From G963674835 sp963674835 (GTDB lineage Bacteria; Planctomycetota; Planctomycetia; Pirellulales; Thermoguttaceae), in NCBI GenBank assembly GCA_963674835.2, contig CAXXKC010000002.1, positions 1,054,001 to 1,118,000 of the forward strand: 64,000 nucleotides of DNA, read 5' to 3'. Within the stretch, counting starts at the first letter, position 1; each line of letters opens with the position of its first letter. A program made the position numbers and the translations under genes. The notes beneath the pieces were generated by a model that saw only the letters and a program-made list of their open reading frames with translations, was not told the origin of the DNA and searched no databases. Below, one piece after another: positions 35,754 through 43,962 of the stretch.

Positions 35754-37454
35754 ATGCCCCCTTCCGGCATGGACGACTTTCTCGACATGCTCGCTGGCTA
35801 CAGCGTGCCCTACTTGTTCGGCAACCCCGGCACCACCGAGCTCCCTCTCATGGATGCCCTGGTGCGCCGCTCGTCGCCTCAGTACATCCTCGCGCTCCAG
35901 GAAATCCCCGCGATGGCCATCGCCGATGGGTTCGCCCAGGCGTCCGGCGTGCCCGGCGTGGTCAACCTGCACATCTCCTGCGGCCTGGGCAACGCGATGG
36001 GCATGCTCTACAACGCCTATCGCGAGGGCTCACCGTTGATCGTCACCGCGGGCCAGCAACACCGCCGGCTCGCGTTCGAGGAGCCGATTCTCTGGGGCGA
36101 CATGGTCGCTGCCGCGAGTCCCTGGACCAAATGGGCCGCCGAAATCACCCACCCCGACGACATCCCCTCCGCCGTCCGCCGCGCCGTGCAGACCGCGCTG
36201 ATGCCGCCCACCGGCCCCGTCTTCCTCTCGCTGCCGATCGACGTCCAGGCCGAGCCGGTCCGGACCGAGCCTCCAGACTTGGCCCCTTCGCCGCTGCCCG
36301 ATCCGCTGGTCCGCCCGCCCGTCGAAGCCATTCGCCGCGCCGCTGCCGTTCTCGCCGAAGCCAACTCGCCCGCTATCCTCGTCGGCAGCCGCATCTGTGA
36401 AGCCGACGCAGTCGCCGAGCTGGTCGACGTCGCCCAGCAGCTCGGTGCGCCCGTCATTCACGAGGCCACGACTTCCCACGGCCGCTCCAGCTTCCCCTCC
36501 GACCATCCCCTGGCCGCCGGCTTCCTCCCCTTCTGGTCGCCCGACGTCCGAAAGCGTCTGGCCACCTTCGACGTCTTACTCGTTGCCGGCATGAAGCTCT
36601 TCCAGCAGTATATCTACCACGAACCCTCGCGGCCGATTCCCGAGCACGTCCGCCTCGTGCAGATCGACGATCACGCCTGGGAATTGAACAAGAACTACCC
36701 GCTGCAAGTCGGCGTCATCGGCCATCCGAAGCCCGCCTTGGCAGAACTGGCGGCCGAGCTTCGCCAACAGATGACCCCACAACAGACTGCCGCCGCAAGC
36801 AAACGTGCCACCGCGTGCGCCAAAGCCCATCGCACCGAGCGCGAAGCCCTCCGTCGCCAGGCACAGTCCCAGTACGACGTCCGGCCGGTCACGCCCCTGT
36901 GCCTCACCGACCACTTGGCCCAAATCCTGCCCGACGATGTCGCCGTGATCGAAGAATCCCCCACAACCGCCGCCGGCTACTTCGAGCGCATCGGCGCCCT
37001 GCCCAATACCACCGGCTATTTCGCCCATCGCGGCTGGGCCCTGGGCTGGGGCCTCAACTGTGCCATCGGCGTCAAGCTCGCCTGGCCCCAGCGGCCCGTG
37101 CTCGCGCTGATCGGCGACGGCTCGGCCATGTACGGCCTCCAAGGCCTATGGACGGCCGCCCACTACCGTATCCCCGTCACCTTCGTCGTCACGAACAACA
37201 CCGAATACCGCATCCTCAAGAACTGCGCTCGCGTCATGAAGCTACCCGAGGCCTCTGCCGATCGCTTCGTCGGCCTCGATACCGTCGATCCGCCGATCGA
37301 CTTCGTCGGTCTCTCTCAATCGCTCGGCGTCCCGGCCCGCCGCGTTACCGACCCGGAAGAGCTCGCCCACCTCGTCGCCCAATCGCTCAGCGCCGACCAC
37401 CCGCAACTCATCGAGATTCCCGTCGCTGCGCCCGCAGGCGACACTTCCGCATAA
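35754..37454 (+). CDS. Benzoylformate decarboxylase-like ThDP-dependent enzyme
   Basis: 566 residues. Seen: FGNPGTTELPLMDAL, the ThDP-activating glutamate in QEIPAMAIADGFAQAS, NLHISCGLGNAMGMLYNA (with the His found in benzoylformate decarboxylase), the central domain, and the ThDP/Mg loop LIGDGSAMYGLQGLWTAAHY followed by TNNTEY. Known: this subfamily decarboxylates aryl-2-oxo acids; it is related to acetolactate synthase, which uses FAD. Although ilvC and ilvN lie nearby, the NPGTTELP and NLH motifs fit MdlC rather than IlvB. The true substrate is not shown. It begins about 130 bases after the terminator of the previous gene. Confidence 0.85.
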   Translation: MPPSGMDDFLDMLAGYSVPYLFGNPGTTELPLMDALVRRSSPQYILALQEIPAMAIADGFAQASGVPGVVNLHISCGLGNAMGMLYNAYREGSPLIVTAGQQHRRLAFEEPILWGDMVAAASPWTKWAAEITHPDDIPSAVRRAVQTALMPPTGPVFLSLPIDVQAEPVRTEPPDLAPSPLPDPLVRPPVEAIRRAAAVLAEANSPAILVGSRICEADAVAELVDVAQQLGAPVIHEATTSHGRSSFPSDHPLAAGFLPFWSPDVRKRLATFDVLLVAGMKLFQQYIYHEPSRPIPEHVRLVQIDDHAWELNKNYPLQVGVIGHPKPALAELAAELRQQMTPQQTAAASKRATACAKAHRTEREALRRQAQSQYDVRPVTPLCLTDHLAQILPDDVAVIEESPTTAAGYFERIGALPNTTGYFAHRGWALGWGLNCAIGVKLAWPQRPVLALIGDGSAMYGLQGLWTAAHYRIPVTFVVTNNTEYRILKNCARVMKLPEASADRFVGLDTVDPPIDFVGLSQSLGVPARRVTDPEELAHLVAQSLSADHPQLIEIPVAAPAGDTSA

Positions 37455-37533
37455 CACCACCGACCGTAGATTATGCTTCAGCTTAACAACCACCCCCCGC
37501 TCTCCGCCTTCCGCTTTCCTCCCCACCGCGTCC

Positions 37534-38412
37534 CTACGTCCCATAAAACGTCGCCACCGGCAACCCCGTCTCACGTCGCACCAACTCCGCCAGGGCATCG
37601 ACCTCCTCGTTCGTAAGCGCGCTGACCCACCTCTCCGCCGGCGGACGTGCAACCGTATGCACCTGAACCAGCTTGATCGCCCCACCCTGGGCGAGAATCC
37701 CTTTCAACTGCTCGCAATACGCCTGTTGTTCTTCCAACGACGGCGGCTGTTCCTCCAGACGCAGAAACAACGACTGGATCACGATCGGCCGCACGCGCGC
37801 GGCCTCCAGCAAGTTGTCGAGAATGCGCCTCAACGGGATCGCGGCGCGGACGATCCGCTTATAGTACGCCTCCGTGCCGGCGTCCAGCTTGCCCCAGATC
37901 TCGCCGTTGTTGGTATCGAGAATCTCCAGCGCGTGGCGGATCCGCTCGCGGTGCAGCAGGCTGGCATTGGTAATCAGCACCAGCTTCATCTCGTCCAAAC
38001 TCCGACGGCGACGTACCTCTGCACATGCGGCAACCACGTCGTCGAAGTTCCGGTAGATCGTCGGCTCACCATCGCCACTGAACGCGATATCGTTCAGCCG
38101 GCGCAAGGCCAGTGGCGTGTCTCGAAATCGTTCGGTCTCGAAGATCCTTCCCGACGTAATCCAGTCCAGCGTCGCGTCCACTTCCGACACCAGGCGGTCG
38201 ATGGCGATGAAGTCCCCGATGCCCTTCTCGGTCCGATCCACCTGGCAGTAGACGCAATCGAAATTGCACGCCTTGTCCAGGTTCAGATTCACCCCCACCG
38301 AGAACCCGCCGGCCCGCCGGCTCACCACCGGGTACACGTAGCGGTTCTGTTCGAACAAGCGGGGATGCGCCGAGAACAGCGCGTCAGAAGCACGATCCGA
38401 GGGCTGGGTCAT
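37534..38412 (-). CDS. Radical SAM protein, COG0731-like
   Basis: 292 residues from the ATG at 38412 (a TTG at 38430 is the alternative). Seen: the radical SAM cluster motif CNFDCVYCQVDR (CX3CX2C), the glycine-rich SAM motif FSGDGEPTIY, LITNASLLHRE and a TIM-barrel-like remainder ending VHTVARPPAERWVSALTNEE. Known: the related COG0731 family includes the wyosine tRNA synthetase TYW1, but bacterial members are mostly uncharacterised. The enzyme needs a [4Fe-4S] cluster and SAM. Convergent with the ThDP enzyme gene; 75 bases separate it from the small gene to its right. Confidence 0.85.
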   Translation of the reverse strand: MTQPSDRASDALFSAHPRLFEQNRYVYPVVSRRAGGFSVGVNLNLDKACNFDCVYCQVDRTEKGIGDFIAIDRLVSEVDATLDWITSGRIFETERFRDTPLALRRLNDIAFSGDGEPTIYRNFDDVVAACAEVRRRRSLDEMKLVLITNASLLHRERIRHALEILDTNNGEIWGKLDAGTEAYYKRIVRAAIPLRRILDNLLEAARVRPIVIQSLFLRLEEQPPSLEEQQAYCEQLKGILAQGGAIKLVQVHTVARPPAERWVSALTNEEVDALAELVRRETGLPVATFYGT

Positions 38413-38487
38413 CAATTGCCGGTCAACCAAATCATCCTTGGCGGCACTCGCGAGGCCGTCTTCCGCTAACGATCCGTCCGCTTCGGC

Positions 38488-38754
38488 CTATGCCGGTCGG
38501 AGAACCGTGTACTCATCCATCGTGATCGCCGTCAACTCGCCTTCGGGCGACTCTAGCAAAATGACGTCGCTGAACACCTTGTCATCGATCTGACGCCGAA
38601 AGTGCAACCCGTGCCGTCGGCGTTCGGTTCGCACAACTGTGCCTGCCATCCTGGCAGTCCAGCTCGCCGAACCCACGGTGACCCGATGCTCGACTTCGAT
38701 GCGATCGCCTGGTTTGAGCTCCTCAAACTTGGTCTGAATATCGCTGGCTACCAT
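38488..38754 (-). CDS. Small conserved hypothetical protein
   Basis: 88 residues from the ATG at 38754. Seen: a beta-rich sequence, FEELKPGDRIEVEHRV, WTARMAGTVVRTERRRHG, VFSDVILLESPEGELTAITM and DEYTVLRPA. The pattern resembles a small SH3/KOW-like or PilZ-like barrel, but no signature is decisive. No signal peptide, so cytoplasmic. It lies upstream of the radical SAM gene on the same strand and could be co-transcribed with it. Confidence 0.65.
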   Translation of the reverse strand: MVASDIQTKFEELKPGDRIEVEHRVTVGSASWTARMAGTVVRTERRRHGLHFRRQIDDKVFSDVILLESPEGELTAITMDEYTVLRPA

Positions 38755-39043
38755 GAAAAACGTCCCAGCTCCCGGCCTGATCCCCGTACACTGGCTGCGC
38801 CAGCGCACGACTGTCAACTTTTTCCCCTACAATATTCTCGCATTCCGCCGTCGGTAGGCAAGGCAGAACGAGTATTTCCGAGGGGGACACATGATCGCCG
38901 AGAGCCGGTAACAACTACTTTTCCGGCTGTTCGGGCCAAACGCGGTCCGTCCCGTCTAACTTCGCCGGGTCCGGACCGCTCAAACATGCCGCCCTACTGC
39001 CCCTCGACCGCGGTCACCGTGGCGGCACCCATGCCGGAAGTCT

Positions 39044-40048
39044 CTACACTTCCTTCGCGTTGATCCACGACATCAGCCGCCGCAGCCGGCGACCGACCTC
39101 CTCGACCTCGTGGGCCCGCTCTTGCCGGCGCATCGCCTTGAACGCCGGAGCGTTGGCCTTGTTCTCCAGGATCCATTCCTTGGCGAACTGCCCCGCCTGG
39201 ATCTCCTGAAGAATGCGCTTCATCTCGGCCTTCGTCTCGTCTGTGATGATCCGCGGCCCGCGCGAGTAATCGCCGTACTCGGCCGTGTTCGAGATGCTGT
39301 ACCGCATGTAGTTCAGCCCGCCCTGGTAGATGAGGTCAACGATCAGCTTCAACTCGTGAACACACTCAAAATAGGCCATCTCCGGCTGGTACCCCGCCTC
39401 GACCAGCGTTTCGTAACCCGCCTTCACCAGCGCGCTGACGCCGCCGCACAAAACGACCTGCTCGCCGAACAAGTCGGTCTCGGTCTCTTCGGCAAACGTC
39501 GTCTCGATCACGCCCGCCCGCGTGCCGCCGATCCCCTTGGCGTACGCCAGACCCAACTTGAAGGCCTCCGGCGACGCCCCATCGCCCATGGCGATCAGGC
39601 AGGGAACGCCCGCCCCGCGCACGTATTCCGCCCGCAGCAAGTGCCCCGGCCCCTTCGGCGCCACCAGCACCGTGGAAACGCCCTTGGGAACCTCGAACTG
39701 CCCGAAATGAACATTGAACCCGTGCGAGCAAACCACCACGTTTCCCGGCTTCAGATTCGGACGAACCTGGTTGCGGAAGATGTCCGCCTGAAGCTCGTCC
39801 GGCGCCAGAATCGTAATCATGTCCCCCTGCTTGACCGCGTCTTCCGTCGACAGCGGCTTGAACCCGTCCTTCACTGCCTGCTCGTAGTTGGCCGTGTCCG
39901 GCAACTCCGCGACGACCACGTTGCAGCCGCTGTCGCGAAGGTTCTGGGCGTGCGCGTGCCCTTGCGAACCGTAGCCCAAAATGGCCAGCGTCTTGTCCTT
40001 CAACAGCGACAGATCCGCGTCCTTATCGTAATAAACCTTGGCAGGCAT
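39044..40048 (-). CDS. ilvC: Ketol-acid reductoisomerase, class I
   Basis: 334 residues, class I length. Seen: the Rossmann motif LAILGYGSQGHAHAQNLRDS, PKGPGHLLRAEYVRGAGVP, the Mg2+ site ETTFAEETETDLFGEQ and YFECVHELKLIVDLIYQGG, SISNTAEYGDY. Known: converts acetolactate and acetohydroxybutyrate to dihydroxy acids in Val/Ile synthesis. The cofactor loop reads VVVAELPDTANY where the usual class I loop has GLR..S.S/T, suggesting altered NADPH binding (see findings). It begins 21 bases after ilvN, so the two form an operon. Confidence 0.96.
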   Translation of the reverse strand: MPAKVYYDKDADLSLLKDKTLAILGYGSQGHAHAQNLRDSGCNVVVAELPDTANYEQAVKDGFKPLSTEDAVKQGDMITILAPDELQADIFRNQVRPNLKPGNVVVCSHGFNVHFGQFEVPKGVSTVLVAPKGPGHLLRAEYVRGAGVPCLIAMGDGASPEAFKLGLAYAKGIGGTRAGVIETTFAEETETDLFGEQVVLCGGVSALVKAGYETLVEAGYQPEMAYFECVHELKLIVDLIYQGGLNYMRYSISNTAEYGDYSRGPRIITDETKAEMKRILQEIQAGQFAKEWILENKANAPAFKAMRRQERAHEVEEVGRRLRRLMSWINAKEV

Positions 40049-40069
40049 GATGACGTGCTCCTTGGGGGG

Positions 40070-40570
40070 TTACTTGTTCTCTTCGGCTGCTTGACGGGCG
40101 CCCCGTACCATGGCGATCCGCCCGGTCCGCACCAACTCCACAATTCCAAATGGCCGCATGAGCTCGATGAACGCTTCCACCTTCCGCTCTTTGCCCGAAA
40201 TCTCGATCATTACCATCTCGGCCGCTACGTCCACGATCCGCCCGCGAAATACCTCGGTCAACTCGCGGATCTCGCTCCGACGGCCCGCAGGTGCGGCCAC
40301 CTTGATCAGCATCAGATCGCGCTCCACGTGGTCCTGGGCACTGATATCGTCCACCCGAACCACCGTCACGATCTTCTCCAACTGCTTGCGGACCTGCTCC
40401 AAAATGGCGTCGTCACCGACAACCACAAACGTCATCTTCGATAGATGGGGGTCCTCAGTCTCCCCCACCGCCAGACTGTCGATGTTGTAGCCACGAGACG
40501 CCAGCATTCCCGAAATGTGCGACAGCACACCGGGCACGTTCTGGACTAAAGCCGAAAGCACGTGTCGCAT
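40070..40570 (-). CDS. ilvN: Acetolactate synthase small (regulatory) subunit
   Basis: 166 residues, normal for the long IlvH-type form. Seen: the ACT domain LSALVQNVPGVLSHISGMLA SRGYNIDSL (valine-binding Gly-rich loop), then VGDDAILEQVRKQLEKIVTV, a conserved IlvH C-terminal domain with VFRGRIVDVAAEMVMIEISG. Known: binds the catalytic IlvB and confers valine feedback. No ilvB is in this window; the catalytic subunit is presumably encoded to the right on the minus strand or elsewhere. ilvC follows by 21 bases. Confidence 0.94.
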   Translation of the reverse strand: MRHVLSALVQNVPGVLSHISGMLASRGYNIDSLAVGETEDPHLSKMTFVVVGDDAILEQVRKQLEKIVTVVRVDDISAQDHVERDLMLIKVAAPAGRRSEIRELTEVFRGRIVDVAAEMVMIEISGKERKVEAFIELMRPFGIVELVRTGRIAMVRGARQAAEENK

Positions 40571-40666
40571 AACACACTCCGCAAACTATCGAGAAACGAT
40601 CATGTTACCCCCCGCAATAGGCTCGGACAAGAGGCCCGCCCAAAGGTTCGCGCACCGACCGACCGC

Positions 40667-41824
40667 TCACGACCGGCGTCTCGTCCCGCGGCCCGGCTTT
40701 TTCGCAGGCTCGAGCGGCGTCCCCAGCATCCGAACGCCGTGGAACAACAGTGCAAACACGCCGATCACGGCCAGAAACGTCTTGAGCTGATCGCCCACCG
40801 TCGTCTCCGCCGAATCGGGGGCTCCGCCGCCAACGTCAGCCGACTCGCCGACCGGCGGCACAACCGCAACGGGTGCAGCCGAACCGCCCGCGCCCACAGC
40901 CGTTGCTGCCGGCATCGCCGCCGACTGCCCCGTCGAAACCGGCGCCGACGCCGATTCCGTGGCAATCGCAGCCACAACCGGCGACCCAACCGCAGATGGT
41001 TGACTCGGCGTCACAGCCTGGCGCGACGGCGGCGCGGCCGTCCAGTAATTCGCCGACGGCTGCCACGGCACGGCGTCCGGCGTGGCGGCTCCCGTCGACG
41101 GCGCCGCCGAGGCGGTCTCGCCGGGCGCACTCTGCTGGGCGATCATCAGCGGATTCGGCGCCAACCGCCGGAAATCCCCCTCGACCGTGGCCAGAAATCG
41201 TTGCACCCGGCCGCAGTAGCTACCGCTCGTGCAACCCAGCCCCGATCCGAACAGCACGCCCGCCAATTCCCCTCGGCTATTGAGAATGGGGCCGCCCGAA
41301 TCCCCTTGCCTCGCAGCAACCGAGAGCTCGACCATCTCGAACGCCTGCCCCGACGCCGGAGCCACGTATTGCGTGCACGTCCCGCTCGCCGCCCGATACG
41401 AACCCCCGCCATACCCGGCAATCGTCAACGGCTCGCCAGGCCGCGGCGGTGCGCTCGCCAATCGAACCGGCTCCACGTTCGGCCGCCAAATCGCCAGCGC
41501 CGCCAAGTCCCAAACGCGGTCGGTCTTCATCACTGTGGCTGGCGATCGGAACCCGTTCGGAAACGCGACCCAGACGGTGTCCGCGGCATCGCGCACCACG
41601 TGCCAGTTAGTCACCACCAACCCGTGGTCGCCCTCCACAGCCACAAGCGTCCCTGAACCGAGCGACATCCCATCGCGTTCCGGAGCCATTACGCGCACCA
41701 CCGCTGGATGCACGCCCCGCGATACGGGATAGGTCTGGGCGGGAAGCGGTCCCGCCGTCGCCGGTGGTCCCGGCGTGGCGGCCGCAATGGCCAGCAAGAT
41801 CGCCAGGGAGCCCAGGAATTTCAC
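40667..41824 (-). CDS. Exported trypsin-like serine protease with C-terminal membrane anchor
   Basis: About 385 residues from the GTG at 41824, which gives a signal peptide (KFLGSLAILLAIAAATPG); open sequence upstream lacks any. Seen: the catalytic triad in VTNWHVVRDA (His), WDLAALAIW (Asp) and ARQGDSGGPILNS (Ser), two Cys pairs likely disulfide-bonded (CTQY; CTSGSYCG), a Pro/Ala/Ser-rich linker at about 230-340 and a C-terminal helix FLAVIGVFALLFHGVRML. Known: S1 family. The terminal helix with a basic tail suggests anchoring in a membrane, the protease domain outside the cytoplasm. Substrate unknown. It sits between the ilv genes and the RHH gene, all on minus. Confidence 0.85.
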   Translation of the reverse strand: MKFLGSLAILLAIAAATPGPPATAGPLPAQTYPVSRGVHPAVVRVMAPERDGMSLGSGTLVAVEGDHGLVVTNWHVVRDAADTVWVAFPNGFRSPATVMKTDRVWDLAALAIWRPNVEPVRLASAPPRPGEPLTIAGYGGGSYRAASGTCTQYVAPASGQAFEMVELSVAARQGDSGGPILNSRGELAGVLFGSGLGCTSGSYCGRVQRFLATVEGDFRRLAPNPLMIAQQSAPGETASAAPSTGAATPDAVPWQPSANYWTAAPPSRQAVTPSQPSAVGSPVVAAIATESASAPVSTGQSAAMPAATAVGAGGSAAPVAVVPPVGESADVGGGAPDSAETTVGDQLKTFLAVIGVFALLFHGVRMLGTPLEPAKKPGRGTRRRS

Positions 41825-41930
41825 GCCTACGTGCCCTTCGCATGAAGAACGAGCCGGACGATCGACCTCGCGACCGCAGTCCCGCGGTACGCCCCGGCCC
41901 GTAAACGATGCCAAACTCGAGTCGAAGCCT

Positions 41931-42056
41931 CTACTTGGCCAACGTGCGGCGCGTGGCTTGCCGGCGATTTTCGTTCTCCACAATCCGCCGAAGGAGCTCT
42001 CGGCGCAAACGCTCCAATTCGGCACTTCTGGACGACTCCACTTTGATCGATTGCAT
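41931..42056 (-). CDS. Possible small ORF downstream of the RHH gene
   Basis: 41 residues, ATG at 42056, only nine bases past the RHH stop. Predicted as helical and basic: MQSIKVESSRSAELERLRRE then LLRRIVENENRRQATRRTLA. No homologue is recognised. Support is position (next gene in the same direction) and a clean open frame only; no clear ribosome binding site. Confidence 0.35.
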   Translation of the reverse strand: MQSIKVESSRSAELERLRRELLRRIVENENRRQATRRTLAK

Positions 42057-42065
42057 GGGAACGCC

Positions 42066-42317
42066 CTATGCGGCGATGGGACGGCCGCCCTTCAGGTCGG
42101 CGGTCCGAGGGGGGAAATCCTGGCCGTCATGATGTTCCTCCTTGAGCCGGCGCAGTTCTGATCGCAGGGCATCTTCCGCCAACCGCGTCAGCGTCAAACG
42201 AACCGGGTAGCCGGCCAGGAATACGGCAGCATCGCGGGCCTCCTCCAGCAGCTCCGCCGGCAAGTACAGGGTCGCCCGTACTTTCCGCGACGCACTGCTG
42301 ATGTGGATGCTCTCCAA
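42066..42317 (-). CDS. Ribbon-helix-helix (ParG/ParB-like) DNA-binding protein
   Basis: 83 residues from a TTG at 42317, chosen because AAGGAGAG lies eight bases upstream; a GTG at 42344 is the alternative. Seen: a beta strand KVRATLYLPAELLEEARDAA with helices after it, then LTRLAEDALRSELRRLKEEH, and a basic tail FPPRTADLKGGRPI. The strand-helix-helix order and the FPPR..(E/D)L..GRP tail recall plasmid centromere-binding RHH proteins and RHH antitoxins. Inferred: autoregulator of its own gene, binding the palindrome at 42352..42368. No toxin or ParA is recognised beside it. Confidence 0.65.
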   Translation of the reverse strand: MESIHISSASRKVRATLYLPAELLEEARDAAVFLAGYPVRLTLTRLAEDALRSELRRLKEEHHDGQDFPPRTADLKGGRPIAA

Positions 42318-42351
42318 GGTACTCTCTCCTTTCAGGTGGCACACGTTGCAT

Positions 42352-42368
42352 AAAACGTCCGACGTTTT
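42352..42368. promoter_or_regulatory. Palindromic operator upstream of RHH gene
   Basis: AAAACGTC-C-GACGTTTT, a perfect 17-base palindrome about 35 bases before the TTG start. A half-site GGACGTT follows at 42387-42393. This is the size and spacing expected for an RHH autoregulator. Confidence 0.7.
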
Positions 42369-42600
42369 ACGACCTCTTCTTCATTCGGACGTTCTCCACA
42401 CACTCCCCAAACTTTCGCCCACCCCCGGAAACACTTGTGCGACGTGCGGAGTCTGGCTAACCCGCAGACCTCCGCGTCCGATCGTAACGCTCGTAACGAT
42501 CATGCGGACCAGCGCGCCCCGCCTCCTCGTGGGCTGCCCCAGACATCCCGTTCCACCGTCGCCGTCGAATTCAAGTGAATAGTCCGACGACGCGCCAGCT

Positions 42601-43737
42601 TCACTCCTCCTCCACCCCCCGAAGGTCCGTGGAACACACATCCTCCCGGAACCGCTCCTCGGGCACTTCCTGGCAAATCCCCCGCAGAACCTCCGGCAGT
42701 TCCAGCTCCGCCAGCGATACCCAGCGGCCCGCAATCTGCCGGCCGAATACCAGAAAACGGCACCCGCGAGCCGCCATCCGTTCCAAGGCCTGCCCACATG
42801 CCCCCTCGTCGCCGTGGTAGTAGCGCGGGTCGGCAATCCGCGACAGAGTGTCAGAACCGACCACGAACGTCGCGCCTGGAAACAACCGCGACTTCTCCTC
42901 GAACGTAGGCAGCCGCGTCAGCCACAACGCCTCGTCCGACGCAAACGGCGCGATCCGCTGTTGAATCTCCACATAGTCCAATGGCGGCTTGTCCACGTTG
43001 AAGATCGAGATCTCGAACTGCACCCGTTGCCCCAGAATCTCCTCAGCAACCTCTGCCATCCGCCGATGCCCCACGTGCAACGGATGGAACGCCCCGGGAT
43101 ACAGCACCCGGTCTGCCGTCGCCTCAACCCCGAAATCCTCGCCCTGGCATACAGCCTCCACTTCGCCCAATAGCAGACCTCGCCACGCCGGTTCCGCCGC
43201 CGCGCGCTCCGTCCGGATCTCCTCTGTCGCCAACAATCCCAATGCCAGCGGCTCCGCCAAACCGCACGCCTCGCCGATCACGTTCAGCAACAAACGACTC
43301 ACCAACGACTCTTCCTCCGCGCGACTCCGACTTCCCTTCTCCAGCGTCACCGACCACGTTTCCGTAATGTCATCGGTCTGCACCGCCAGATGCGCGCGAT
43401 GCGAGCCACGCTTCGGCCGATCCGTAGCCAGGCTCGCCGTGCACGCCACGCCCAGAAGCGGATTGCCGCTCTGGTCGTAGCGCCGCGCCCGACAGTACGC
43501 CGCCATCGCCATCGCCCGCGCCGTCGTCACCGAGCAGATCCTGTCCGGCTTGCCGCCCAGCAGCACCACCATGGCCTCTTCCGAATACGGAACGACCGCC
43601 TCCAGCACGGTCCGCGACGCCCCAGGCACCTCCAGCAATTGGCTGGCCGTCCGGCTACCTCCGCCCGATACGATCAGCACCAACCGCTGGGGCGCCGCGT
43701 GAATCGCCTCGACAAGCTGTTGCACTTCTGGGTCCAT
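42601..43737 (-). CDS. Fusion of CinA/PncC-like and NadD-like nucleotidyltransferase domains
   Basis: 378 residues from the ATG at 43737 with GAGGAG upstream. Seen: residues about 1-165 resemble the CinA C-terminal (nicotinamide-nucleotide amidase, PncC) fold: LVLIVSGGGSRTASQLLEVP then GASRTVLEAVVPYSEEAM and LGVACTASLATDRPKRGSH. Residues about 200-378 form a nucleotidyltransferase: RVLYPGAFHPLHVGHRRM with the HxGH motif and a NadD-like TFVVGSDTLSRI. Known: PncC deamidates NMN to NaMN, and NadD adenylates NaMN to NaAD. Inferred: one protein could do both consecutive steps of NAD recycling. The PncC catalytic Ser/Thr environment is altered (VSGGGS), so the amidase activity is uncertain. Confidence 0.82.
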   Translation of the reverse strand: MDPEVQQLVEAIHAAPQRLVLIVSGGGSRTASQLLEVPGASRTVLEAVVPYSEEAMVVLLGGKPDRICSVTTARAMAMAAYCRARRYDQSGNPLLGVACTASLATDRPKRGSHRAHLAVQTDDITETWSVTLEKGSRSRAEEESLVSRLLLNVIGEACGLAEPLALGLLATEEIRTERAAAEPAWRGLLLGEVEAVCQGEDFGVEATADRVLYPGAFHPLHVGHRRMAEVAEEILGQRVQFEISIFNVDKPPLDYVEIQQRIAPFASDEALWLTRLPTFEEKSRLFPGATFVVGSDTLSRIADPRYYHGDEGACGQALERMAARGCRFLVFGRQIAGRWVSLAELELPEVLRGICQEVPEERFREDVCSTDLRGVEEE

Positions 43738-43962
43738 CGACTCGGTCTCCTCGCTTCTGCCCGCCGTCAGTTCAGCACGCCCGGCGCCCCGCTTCAAGGC
43801 CCAAAACGGGTCTTCAGGGGGGTATCGCCAGGAATTCACCATCTTTCAAAGAATCGGGCCCGGTCCGCGAATAACACTTCGTGGCGGGCGGAAGCCACAG
43901 AAATCCCCTCGTTGCGTACGCCGTAACGCACGATACACCACCCTGTTCGGAGGAGACCAGTC

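Noticed and set aside
35754..37454. Reading the ThDP enzyme as the catalytic acetolactate synthase subunit of the nearby ilv genes
   Set aside because: FGNPGTTELP and NLHISCG fit benzoylformate decarboxylase rather than IlvB, and it is far from and opposite to ilvN.
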